DNA of 64,000 nucleotides from assembly GCF_004769555.1 (NCBI RefSeq), contig NZ_RQFY01000004.1:1674001-1738000 (forward strand), written 5' to 3'. The notes beneath the pieces were generated by a model that worked only from the letters and a program-made list of their open reading frames with translations, did not search any database and was not told the origin of the DNA. The DNA comes from Leptospira koniambonensis. GTDB taxonomy: Bacteria; Spirochaetota; Leptospiria; Leptospirales; Leptospiraceae. The position numbers were made by a program, and so were the translations under genes. Below are positions 35,108 through 42,633 of the stretch, piece after piece. Positions within the stretch are counted from its first letter, which is position 1, and every line of letters starts with the position of its first letter.

Positions 35108-35794
35108 TTATGGCGGAATAATTAGAGAAGTATCCGGAGTAAAACAAACGCAAAGTACCCTATAAGATACATCGCATGAATCTATGTCGTCTCCGCCTAA
35201 ATTCAGCCAATCTGAATCGGTACTAGTTGTGTATCCTAAAGCACCTGAATATGTACCCGTTGTATCTGTTCCATTGTTACAAGTGTCTGTGATAACATTC
35301 CCAGTCGTATCTGAAAATGACCAAAACTTTTCGGTTCCGAGTCCGGCTGCGGCTAAAGATATATTAAGAACAGCTTCTCCACTGACCATATTGCTCCAAC
35401 CATCTATGATTGTAATTCCAGTGGGACCGAAAACCGGAAAGGAAGTGGATTTTAATCCGTAGACAGTTTCGAAATTATAAAGAGGAGCTAAGGGAGTCGG
35501 AATAATCGCTCTAACTTCAGGACAGTACTGATTGATAAGTGAAGAAAATAGTTTTTCGTTCTTACATATATTCTGAGTACTTTCATCCAGAGTGGAACCG
35601 TAAGACGCTAAATTTCCTTGGTATTTTGTGATAGTGGAGTAGATATAAACGCCGTCTGGCACGCTAAGAAAGGATGATATTGCTGCCTGGACGCTGCAGC
35701 TCTTATCCTCGTCAGAGCAGGTCTTATCGCCCAAACAATTGTAATATAGAATAGAACACAAAAAACTAATAAGGATTAAACTGCGACTTCGCAT
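35108..35794 (-). CDS. tandem lipoprotein paralog 1 (DUF1554-like), first in array
   Basis: A 228-residue exported protein. The signal peptide is MRSRSLILISFLCSILYYNC, with C-x5-C-x6-C as CLGDKTCSDEDKSC. Shared body blocks are PDGVYIYST, KYQGNLASYGSTLDESTQNIC, FPVFGPTGITIIDGWSNM, AAAGLGTEKFWSFSD and YRVLCVCF, followed by a unique tail (TPDTSLIIPP). It resembles paralog 6 in the AAGLG and FWSF wording. Unlike the others it has GGGAG 13-17 nt before the ATG, so normal initiation is possible. Function unknown. Confidence 0.77.
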   Translation of the reverse strand: MRSRSLILISFLCSILYYNCLGDKTCSDEDKSCSVQAAISSFLSVPDGVYIYSTITKYQGNLASYGSTLDESTQNICKNEKLFSSLINQYCPEVRAIIPTPLAPLYNFETVYGLKSTSFPVFGPTGITIIDGWSNMVSGEAVLNISLAAAGLGTEKFWSFSDTTGNVITDTCNNGTDTTGTYSGALGYTTSTDSDWLNLGGDDIDSCDVSYRVLCVCFTPDTSLIIPP

Positions 35795-35824
35795 AATACA
35801 ACTCTCCCTAGAGGACTATACAAA

Positions 35825-35830
35825 GTTCAA
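35825..35830 (-). promoter_or_regulatory. -35 element of paralog 1
   Basis: TTGAAC within AATTCCTTGAAC, 36 nt from the ATG. Because this gene also has a Shine-Dalgarno-like GGGAG, the element may be inherited from the duplicated unit and not be the main promoter. Confidence 0.35.
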
Positions 35831-35847
35831 GGAATTTCTCATTACAC

Positions 35848-35875
35848 TTGACTAAATTGTCTGAAAGTTTTTACT
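35848..35875 (+). promoter_or_regulatory. short-leader promoter of the DUF5683-like gene
   Basis: TTGACT (35848-35853), 16-nt spacer, TTTACT (35870-35875). The predicted transcript start is about 35882, three bases before the ATG. Confidence 0.45.
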
Positions 35876-35884
35876 TCTGCCAAG

Positions 35885-36700
35885 ATGCGTCTAAAACTTA
35901 AAGTCCGTTCTATAATTTTTTTCCTATTGGCAATGGTTTTAACTCCAAGCTTATTATTTGCCGATCAGACTATCCTTCTTCGCAAAGGGGGAAAGGTGAT
36001 CGGTAATGTTGTGGGCCAGAATGAAAAGACGATCGTTGTTCAATCCGAGACCGGCAAACAGACCATCAACAAAAGAGATATATTAAAAATTATTTATAAA
36101 GACATCTCAAAAGAAGAAGAAAACCGCATCCGTAAGGAAGAAGAGAAGAAGGTTCAGGAAAATCCTCAAGTCGTTGAGGAGCCTATCCAGATTGTTCCAC
36201 CGCCAACATCTACAGAACCAAACAGAAGCAGGTGGAGTGCTGTATGGCGTTCCGCAATTCTGCCCGGCTGGGGACAATGGTATACTGATAATAAACTGGA
36301 AGCAAAGATTACAGGTGGAGCCTTCTTAGCGAGCTTGGCATATGCGGGCGTCTCAAGATCCGAAGCAGAATCTGCAAAAAGTAAATATGACGATGCAGTT
36401 TCCAAGAGCAGCACTACTGGAGCTTTGATCTATGGCGGCGGAATTGCAAACTTCTACCTTCTTACCGTAGTTCCTAGTGCAAGAGCAGATTACGAAAGTT
36501 CCGTCCAATCATATAATACATCCGTGTATATATTGGGTGGAGTATATCTGGCTCAATTGGTCAGAACGTATTTCCTCGGAAAATCTTGGGAGCAGGGGAC
36601 TTCTGCCAATCCAGTAGCTTGGACAGTGGTTCCTAAGCCAGATTGGTCCGCTGGAAGAGTGGGCTGGGGCGCAGAAGCAAGTTTTAGCCTCGGTTTCTAG
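35885..36700 (+). CDS. exported protein with DUF5683-like C-terminal region
   Basis: A 271-residue protein with a signal peptide ending near SLLFAD (residue 27). A short beta-rich N-terminal module (LLRKGGKVIGNVVGQNEKTIVVQSETG, KRDILKIIY) follows, then a charged Glu/Lys/Pro linker (about residues 78-110). The C-terminal membrane-associated part begins SAVWRSAILPGWGQWYTDNK, a wording typical of DUF5683-type envelope proteins. Function is unknown. It is transcribed divergently from the lipoprotein array and lies upstream of rplM. Confidence 0.7.
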   Translation: MRLKLKVRSIIFFLLAMVLTPSLLFADQTILLRKGGKVIGNVVGQNEKTIVVQSETGKQTINKRDILKIIYKDISKEEENRIRKEEEKKVQENPQVVEEPIQIVPPPTSTEPNRSRWSAVWRSAILPGWGQWYTDNKLEAKITGGAFLASLAYAGVSRSEAESAKSKYDDAVSKSSTTGALIYGGGIANFYLLTVVPSARADYESSVQSYNTSVYILGGVYLAQLVRTYFLGKSWEQGTSANPVAWTVVPKPDWSAGRVGWGAEASFSLGF

Positions 36701-36767
36701 GAATTTTGTTCGTAATTCCTTGACCCCTTAGGCCGGTACGCGAAATTGGCCAATACAGGACATACCC

Positions 36768-37217
36768 ATGCCAATCGTATCTAAACCGCATAGAACTCCT
36801 TCCTTAAAAAAGGAACAAGCTAATAAAGCTTGGTTCGTAGTCGACGCTGAAGGAAAAACCTTAGGTCGTCTCGCTTCGGAGATAGCAACTAGACTCCGCG
36901 GTAAACATAAGCCTACTTTTACTCCAAACGTTGATTGTGGAGATAATATCATTGTTATCAATGCTGCTAAGGTAGCAGTGACTGGAAGTAAAGAAACTCA
37001 AAAAGAATATTTCCATCACTCTCGTTATCCAGGTGGTATGACAGCTACTACTCTCCAAAATATGAGAGTAAAACAACCTGAAAAAATCCTGTATGAAGCA
37101 GTTAAAGGTATGCTTCCTAAAAGTAAACTCGGTGCTGAAATGTTAACTCATTTCAGAATTTTCCCAGGAACCGAGCATAATCTCGGCGCTCAAAAGCCGA
37201 TCAAACTGGAACTCTAG
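36768..37217 (+). CDS. rplM: 50S ribosomal protein L13
   Basis: A 149-residue large-subunit ribosomal protein. Family features are [34 protein letters not shown] (about residues 22-55), [11 protein letters not shown], the [11 protein letters not shown] block and the final [20 protein letters not shown]. It begins the usual L13-S9 pair with rpsI 13 nt downstream. It has a few extra N-terminal residues ([17 protein letters not shown]). Confidence 0.98.
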   Translation: MPIVSKPHRTPSLKKEQANKAWFVVDAEGKTLGRLASEIATRLRGKHKPTFTPNVDCGDNIIVINAAKVAVTGSKETQKEYFHHSRYPGGMTATTLQNMRVKQPEKILYEAVKGMLPKSKLGAEMLTHFRIFPGTEHNLGAQKPIKLEL

Positions 37218-37230
37218 GAGATATTAGAAT

Positions 37231-37629
37231 ATGGCAAGCGCCAAGGAAATCTGGGCAGTAGGTCGTCGTAAGAACGCAATCGCCCGCGTAAAATTAAAAG
37301 AAGGTTCTGGTAAAATTGTAATCAATGATAGAGATTACAAAGATTATCTTCAAAACAGCCGTTCTAATATTAAAGAAGCTATCACTGCTTTAACTCTGAT
37401 GAACGTTGCCGAAAAGTTTGATCTTAAGGTAAATGTTTCCGGAGGAGGGATCATCGGACAAGTCGGAGCGATCCGCCACGCACTTGCAAGAGTGATCTGC
37501 CGTTATAATCCCGAGTTCAGAGCTACTGTTAAAAAAGAAGGCCTTCTGACTCGTGACCCACGTATGGTGGAGCGTAAAAAATACGGTCTACATAAAGCAC
37601 GTAGAGGAACTCAGTTCTCTAAACGTTAA
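37231..37629 (+). CDS. rpsI: 30S ribosomal protein S9
   Basis: The 132-residue small-subunit protein whose basic C-terminal tail reaches the P site. Typical blocks are [20 protein letters not shown] at the N terminus, [21 protein letters not shown] (about residues 69-89) and the tail [24 protein letters not shown] with the invariant final Lys-Arg. It forms an operon with rplM. Confidence 0.98.
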   Translation: MASAKEIWAVGRRKNAIARVKLKEGSGKIVINDRDYKDYLQNSRSNIKEAITALTLMNVAEKFDLKVNVSGGGIIGQVGAIRHALARVICRYNPEFRATVKKEGLLTRDPRMVERKKYGLHKARRGTQFSKR

Positions 37630-37653
37630 TCTACGCTTTTTAGATCTATTTTT

Positions 37654-37696
37654 GAGAATGCCTGAAGTTCTTGCCAGCAAGACCTCGGGCATTTTC
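37654..37696 (+). terminator. long hairpin between rpsI and alaS
   Basis: The arms 37654-37674 and 37677-37696 can pair over about 20 positions with several G-U pairs and one bulge; AATGCC/GGGCATT and CTTGC/GCAAG are the strongest parts. A weak T-rich stretch (TTTTCTGTTTT) follows. It can terminate rplM-rpsI transcripts, and it ends only 17 nt before the alaS ATG, next to its AAGGGG ribosome-binding site. Confidence 0.6.
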
Positions 37697-37712
37697 TGTT
37701 TTAAGGGGTATC

Positions 37713-40472
37713 ATGAATTTTAAAAAAGTTTCCGAAGTCCGTAAAATCTTTTTAGATTATTTTAAGGAGAAGGGCCATACAATAGTTCCTTCTTCCTCTC
37801 TATTACCTGCGGGAGATCCTACACTTCTATTTACTACTGCGGGAATGGTACAATTCAAACCTTTATTCACAGGTGCAGTAGAACTCCCTTATACAAGAGC
37901 AACTTCTGCTCAAAAATGTTTGAGAACCACTGACTTAGAGAATGTTGGTAAAACAGAAAGGCATTGTACATTTTTCGAAATGCTTGGAAACTTCAGCTTC
38001 GGAGATTATTTTAAAGAAGAAGCTATCGAATATGCACTAGATTGTTCGGTAAATCATCTTGGATTTCCTAAAGAAAAACTTTGGATCACTGTATTCGAAA
38101 ATGATGATGAAGCGGAGAAGATCTGGATCTCAAAAGGTATTCCTCAAGATAGGATTACTCGTTTAGGCAAAAAAGATAATTTCTGGGGACCAGCAGGTGA
38201 TAGCGGTGCTTGTGGACCTTGTTCGGAATTATACTTGGATAGGGGACCTGAGAAGGCTCTCCCGGATTGCGGAGTAAAATACGAGTGTAAGCCAGGCTGC
38301 GACTGCGATCGTTTTTTAGAATTTTGGAATATAGTATTTAACCAATTCAACCAAGATACAGAAGGAAATCTTCATCCTCTTAAACAAACAGGTATCGATA
38401 CAGGTTCTGGATTAGAAAGAGTTGCTCTACTTCTGCAAGGAGTTGATTCAGTTTATGACACTGATGAACTTCGCGGGATTATTTCAGAAGTAGAAAAAAT
38501 CTCAGGCAAAACCTATAACGAATCTACAAAAGTTCCTTTCAGAGTGATCACTGACCATATTCGTTCTGTATTATTTACAGTATCCGATGGTATCTATCCC
38601 GACAGAACCGGAAGGGGATATGTTATCCGTCGTTTGATCCGTAGAGCAGTATTATTCGCTAGAAAATTGGATTTAAGAGAACCTTTCTTGTACAAACTAG
38701 CAAAATCAGTATGTAATATTTATAAAGAAAGATATCCTGATCTTGAAAAACATATTTCCTCTGTAGAAAGAACACTTCTTGCAGAAGAAGAATTATTCCT
38801 TAAAACCTTAGAGATTGGTTTGGAGAAAATAGAAGTTCTGGTTTCCAAAACTAAATCTGAAGGTTCCAACACATTCTCCGGAAAAGATAGTTTCTTGCTG
38901 TACGGAACTTACGGTTTCCCGGCGGAGATGACAGAAGAGATCGTTGCAGAGCATGGACTTTCCTTTGATAGAAAAGGTTTCGAAGAAGAATTAGAGAAGG
39001 ATAGACAATCTTCTCGTGAAACTTGGAAGGCAAACAAGGTTTCCTTATTCACTGGGATCAAAACTGATAAGACCCAATTTTTAGGTTACGATGCCTTAGA
39101 AGCAGAGTCAGATCTTAAATTTATATTCTCAGATAATAAACAAGCTTCCGCACTTAAAGAAGGTGAGTCTGGAGTATTAGTATTTTCTTCTAGTCCATTC
39201 TACCCAGAAGGCGGGGGACAGGTTGGAGATATTGGATTCATCCGAACAGGACAATCGGTCTTTAAGGTTTTAGATACCCAAAAAGAAAATGATATCATTC
39301 TTCATATTGGAACTGTTCTTTCTGGAAGTTTTTCTAACGGAGACAAAGCAAAACTTGAAGTAGAAAAGGAAAGAAGAGAAAGACTCAAATTCCATCACTC
39401 TGGAACTCATTTGCTTAACGGCGCTCTCAGAAATCTTCTTGGAAATCATGTTCTTCAAAAAGGATCCATCGTTTCTCCTGAATATTTGCGCTTCGATTTC
39501 TCTCATCCAAGTCCTTTAAGTGCAGAAGAAATTCGTAATATAGAATCTTGGGTAAACGAAAGTATAGGTCGTCATATTCCAGTTGATACAAAAGTTCTAC
39601 CGATCGAAGAAGCTAAGAAAACCGGAGCGGTCGCTGCATTCGACGAAAAATACGGAGATAGTGTAAGAGTTCTTCAAATGGGAGATCGCTCCTTGGAGTT
39701 CTGTGGTGGAACCCACGTGAGTAATACTGGAGATATCGGATACTTCTTCATTAAAAAGGAATCCAGCCCAGGTGCTGGAAACAGAAGGATAGAAGCAGTG
39801 GCAGGCCCACTGGTTCTAGAAACTTTCCAAAACAGATTTGCAGAATTAACAGAAGCAGTCCAAAATCTAAATCTTAAGATCAAAGATGATTTAGGTGCAG
39901 AAGGAGCTTCTCTTTCTATTAAAACTATTATCCCTGGGCCGGACGAGATCAGATCTCTATTCGAATCTAAGGGCGCAGAAGCAGTAGTTTCTCTCAGAGA
40001 CCTTTCTGAAAAACTATCTGTTGAATTAGAAGAAACACAATCTAAGTTCTTAAAAGAGAAAAAGAACAGAGAATCCAGAGACTTTGAGAATAATCCAGAA
40101 GTGATTGCGAAAGTATTCGAAAATTCTAAAATGATCGGGTCCGTTAAAATTGTTTCTGCGATCTTTGAATCCAAGGATGCAAAAGCATTAAAAGGACTTT
40201 CTGATAATATCAAAGTTAGAGAAAAAGAAATAGTAGCTATTCTTGCTAGCAAAAACACAGAAGATGCGAGTATAGTAATCACTTGCTCTTCTTCTTTGGT
40301 TGGAAAGATCCATTGTGGTGATCTCGTAAAAACTGCCTGTGAAATTTTAGGCGGAAAGGGCGGCGGAAAACCGGACATGGCCCAAGGTGGAGGAAAGGAA
40401 GTTTCGAAAGTAGAAGAAGCAGTCCGATCCGCATTAGAAAAGGCAAGTTTCAGCTTGAACGGGGGAAAATAA
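37713..40472 (+). CDS. alaS: alanyl-tRNA synthetase
   Basis: A 919-residue class II synthetase that charges tRNA-Ala. The ATG at 37713 follows AAGGGG and begins MNFKKVSEVRKIFLDYFKEKGH; an upstream in-frame start is rejected. The catalytic core runs to about residue 400 (LLFTTAGMVQFKPLFTG and FEMLGNFSFGDYFK). The editing domain has KFHHSGTHLLNGALR and the Zn-binding CGGTH (EFCGGTHVSNTGDIG), and a C-terminal DHHA1-like domain ends in GGKGGGKPDMAQGGG. An upstream hairpin may affect expression. It is followed 1 nt later by the YajQ gene. Confidence 0.98.
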   Translation: MNFKKVSEVRKIFLDYFKEKGHTIVPSSSLLPAGDPTLLFTTAGMVQFKPLFTGAVELPYTRATSAQKCLRTTDLENVGKTERHCTFFEMLGNFSFGDYFKEEAIEYALDCSVNHLGFPKEKLWITVFENDDEAEKIWISKGIPQDRITRLGKKDNFWGPAGDSGACGPCSELYLDRGPEKALPDCGVKYECKPGCDCDRFLEFWNIVFNQFNQDTEGNLHPLKQTGIDTGSGLERVALLLQGVDSVYDTDELRGIISEVEKISGKTYNESTKVPFRVITDHIRSVLFTVSDGIYPDRTGRGYVIRRLIRRAVLFARKLDLREPFLYKLAKSVCNIYKERYPDLEKHISSVERTLLAEEELFLKTLEIGLEKIEVLVSKTKSEGSNTFSGKDSFLLYGTYGFPAEMTEEIVAEHGLSFDRKGFEEELEKDRQSSRETWKANKVSLFTGIKTDKTQFLGYDALEAESDLKFIFSDNKQASALKEGESGVLVFSSSPFYPEGGGQVGDIGFIRTGQSVFKVLDTQKENDIILHIGTVLSGSFSNGDKAKLEVEKERRERLKFHHSGTHLLNGALRNLLGNHVLQKGSIVSPEYLRFDFSHPSPLSAEEIRNIESWVNESIGRHIPVDTKVLPIEEAKKTGAVAAFDEKYGDSVRVLQMGDRSLEFCGGTHVSNTGDIGYFFIKKESSPGAGNRRIEAVAGPLVLETFQNRFAELTEAVQNLNLKIKDDLGAEGASLSIKTIIPGPDEIRSLFESKGAEAVVSLRDLSEKLSVELEETQSKFLKEKKNRESRDFENNPEVIAKVFENSKMIGSVKIVSAIFESKDAKALKGLSDNIKVREKEIVAILASKNTEDASIVITCSSSLVGKIHCGDLVKTACEILGGKGGGKPDMAQGGGKEVSKVEEAVRSALEKASFSLNGGK

Positions 40473-40473
40473 A

Positions 40474-40968
40474 ATGAGCGATCCATCATTCGATGTTGTT
40501 TCCGAAATAGATAGACCTGAATTACAAAACGCAGTTACCCAAGCGATCGCGGAGATCAAAAACAGATTCGACTTTAAAGGTTCTAAGTCAGAGATCAAAC
40601 TGGAAGAAGAGAATCTGACTCTCATCTCTGATAACGAAGCTAAGTTGGAAAGTGTTATCGATGTTTTGATCAACAAAATGGCTAAAAGAGGACTTGGTCT
40701 TAAGTCATTTGATTTCAAATCCAAATTGGAACCTGCTACAGGTAATACTGTCAGGATGAAAGTGAAAATCCGTAATGGTCTTGAAAAAGAACAGACTAAA
40801 GAAATCACTAAGATCGTAAAAGATTCTAAACTGAAAGTGATCCCAACTATTATGGGAAATTGTGTTCGTATCCAAGGAAAGAAGAAGGATGATCTTCAGG
40901 AGATCATGAGACTTTTAAAATCTGCTGACCTTCCTTTTGATGTTCAATTTCAAAATTTTAAGGGTTAA
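40474..40968 (+). CDS. YajQ family nucleotide-binding protein
   Basis: A 164-residue cytoplasmic protein of the UPF0234/YajQ family. It has two ferredoxin-like halves: PSFDVVSEIDRPELQNAVTQAIAEI, NRFDFKGSKSEI, and the C-terminal IPTIMGNCVRIQGKKKDDLQEIMRLLKSADLPFDVQFQNF. In Xanthomonas and Pseudomonas, YajQ proteins bind cyclic di-GMP (Xc_3703-type); whether this one does is inference. It lies 1 nt after alaS with GGGGG in the alaS 3' end, so it is probably co-transcribed. Confidence 0.93.
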   Translation: MSDPSFDVVSEIDRPELQNAVTQAIAEIKNRFDFKGSKSEIKLEEENLTLISDNEAKLESVIDVLINKMAKRGLGLKSFDFKSKLEPATGNTVRMKVKIRNGLEKEQTKEITKIVKDSKLKVIPTIMGNCVRIQGKKKDDLQEIMRLLKSADLPFDVQFQNFKG

Positions 40969-41005
40969 TCAAAACCTTTCGGAAAGGATAGGGTCTAATT
41001 TACGT

Positions 41006-41401
41006 ATGAAACGTTTTACATTTCTCGCAATTATTTCACTTTTTATGATCTCAGGACTTTCAGCCGAAGAAGAAAGTCCAATCAAGTTCAAGATAGAAAA
41101 ATCATCTCCTTCTACGTATCTTTTGAAAGTTGTGTATCCTGAAAATTTCGGGGTCCAAAAGGAAGCTCCCCATAGGATTTTACTCAATGCTGGCTCTGGA
41201 TTGAAAGTAGTTTCTGCAGATCTAAAACTTAAAGGTAAAACTTCTACCCGCAAAAAAGAATATTTTGAATCAGTAGATCCTATGCAGGTAAAATTAGAAG
41301 GAAAAGGCGAATTAGAAATTCACGCTAAAATTTTCTACTGCGACTATAATAGAAATATCTGTATCCCCGGAAAGATATTACAAAAAGAAATTATTCAATA
41401 A
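41006..41401 (+). CDS. secreted protein resembling a DsbD N-terminal (alpha) domain
   Basis: A 131-residue protein with a cleavable signal peptide (MKRFTFLAIISLFMISGLSAEE); the ATG at 41006 directly precedes it. The mature part is beta-rich and ends with FYCDYNRNICIPGKI, where two cysteines are separated by six residues near the C terminus. This pattern resembles the immunoglobulin-like alpha domain of DsbD, which passes electrons to periplasmic thiol proteins. The link is inference from a short motif. It follows YajQ and precedes a strong terminator. Confidence 0.6.
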   Translation: MKRFTFLAIISLFMISGLSAEEESPIKFKIEKSSPSTYLLKVVYPENFGVQKEAPHRILLNAGSGLKVVSADLKLKGKTSTRKKEYFESVDPMQVKLEGKGELEIHAKIFYCDYNRNICIPGKILQKEIIQ

Positions 41402-41423
41402 TCGAATAGACTTGATTAAAAAG

Positions 41424-41450
41424 AAAAAGCGGCATCTTGGCCGCTTTTTT
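41424..41450. terminator. bidirectional rho-independent terminator
   Basis: AAAAAGCGGC (41424-41433), loop ATCTTG, GCCGCTTTTTT (41440-41450). It has a GC-rich stem with A-tract on one side and T-tract on the other, between the convergent genes ending at 41401 (+) and 41494 (-), so it can work in both directions. Confidence 0.85.
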
Positions 41451-41493
41451 TATACGAACTTTGTTTATAGGAGTTCCTAGATCACATTTCAAG

Positions 41494-41910
41494 TTACTTT
41501 TTAATTTCTATCTTCAGATCCGGTTGAGACACATGGAATAAATAATATGTCTTTCCGTTAATCGGTTTAGAAACTTTTACGAATTTCCCTTTTGAATCTA
41601 CTAACTCTTTCAGGAATTTGCGGTCTGTGGGGCGAAATGAGTCTCCCTTCTCCGCTATAAAAAGATTTAAGGCTCTTTTTTTAGCAAGGTCCAATGCCTC
41701 ACCTTCATTTCCATCCAAGGAAGATACAACAACTTGATAAGTAGAAGAGCTGATAAAACCTTCAGTTGCTTTTACGAATTGGTCGTCTTCAGTCGGAGCG
41801 GATTCTTCGACCACATTCTTAGGAGTTTCTTTTTTAGGTTCTTCCGTTTGAGGTGTTTTACATACGGAAATTAGAGAAACGATTAGTATCGCAAAAATCG
41901 TTTTATACAT
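41494..41910 (-). CDS. small lipoprotein, paralog of the adjacent gene
   Basis: A 138-residue exported protein. The signal peptide MYKTIFAILIVSLISVC gives a lipobox Cys at residue 17, followed by a Lys/Glu/Pro-rich spacer (about 18-50). The folded part is FISSSTYQVVVSSLDGNEGEALDLAKKRALNLFIAEKGD and a C-terminal KFVKVSKPINGKTYYLFHVSQPDL. The block FISxxxxQVVV and the following Lys/Arg-rich helix match the next gene (42547), suggesting duplication. The pattern recalls LPP20-like lipoproteins. Function unknown. Confidence 0.68.
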   Translation of the reverse strand: MYKTIFAILIVSLISVCKTPQTEEPKKETPKNVVEESAPTEDDQFVKATEGFISSSTYQVVVSSLDGNEGEALDLAKKRALNLFIAEKGDSFRPTDRKFLKELVDSKGKFVKVSKPINGKTYYLFHVSQPDLKIEIKK

Positions 41911-41926
41911 AGATCGGATTCCTTTG

Positions 41927-42547
41927 TTATGGAATTATTTTAGATTCTAAGGTTCGCTTAAGTAAATCCGCATCCACAACCCTAAAAACAAATACGCAGC
42001 TCTTAGGGTCGCTATAATCTTCTCTGTATAAGAACAGTTTATCCAAAAGCCAAGCGAAAGAAGCTCGGTAGGTTAAATAATCAGCATTTACGATTTCCGT
42101 CTTCTTCTTTTCTTTTTTTTCTTCCGGAGAATCATCCTCTACTGGGGCTTGCACGATTTGTGTGGCGATTGAAGCGGCACCCATTGGAGAATTTGACTTG
42201 GTCCGAACGGCTTGGGGCGGTCCAGGAAGTGGTTCATATTTAGGAACAGTAGAATTGACCCCGACCCCGATCCAAGTTTTTCTTTCTTCTGAGACCTGAG
42301 CTATCAGCAAGTTTACCGATATCTCATCTCTTTTACGGATCGCTCTTGCCTTACAATCTTCTCTCAATGTTAATAAAGGTTTTTCCTGATTAGGGACTGG
42401 AACAGTTACCACTACTTGGAAATAATCATGAGAGATAAAACCTGAGTCGCTTAGATTATCCCAAACTTTCCTTCTGTATTCGGGATCTGCAGGTTCGCAA
42501 TACCCTAAAAAAAATGTCAGGAATAAGACCGACAAAACCCGCAACAT
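41927..42547 (-). CDS. lipoprotein, LPP20-like pattern
   Basis: A 206-residue exported protein. The ATG at 42547 has AGGAAC upstream and starts MLRVLSVLFLTFFLGYC (Cys17); a longer frame from 42616 is rejected. It contains FISHDYFQVVVTVPVPNQ and LREDCKARAIRKRDEISVNLLIAQ, the same arrangement as the neighbour at 41494, then a Pro-rich and Lys/Glu-rich insertion (about residues 110-150). The C terminus (REDYSDPKSCVFVFRVVDADL) also aligns with the neighbour's end. The pair lies 16 nt apart and is probably one transcript. Confidence 0.7.
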   Translation of the reverse strand: MLRVLSVLFLTFFLGYCEPADPEYRRKVWDNLSDSGFISHDYFQVVVTVPVPNQEKPLLTLREDCKARAIRKRDEISVNLLIAQVSEERKTWIGVGVNSTVPKYEPLPGPPQAVRTKSNSPMGAASIATQIVQAPVEDDSPEEKKEKKKTEIVNADYLTYRASFAWLLDKLFLYREDYSDPKSCVFVFRVVDADLLKRTLESKIIP

Positions 42548-42633
42548 AGTTCCTAGTTTAAAGCTCCCCTCTACAAAAACCAGCGGGATTTTTTCCCGGT
42601 ATCTTCTGGACAACATAACTTTTAGGGGAAATC

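Noticed and set aside
36720..36748. Leaderless-type promoter before rplM (TTGACC)
   Set aside because: No acceptable -10 hexamer is found 16-18 nt downstream.
39674..40489. Open frame of 271 codons on the minus strand inside alaS
   Set aside because: It is antisense to a complete, conserved alaS. Its translation is Ser/Phe/Pro-rich low-complexity without a family pattern, as expected from a shadow frame.
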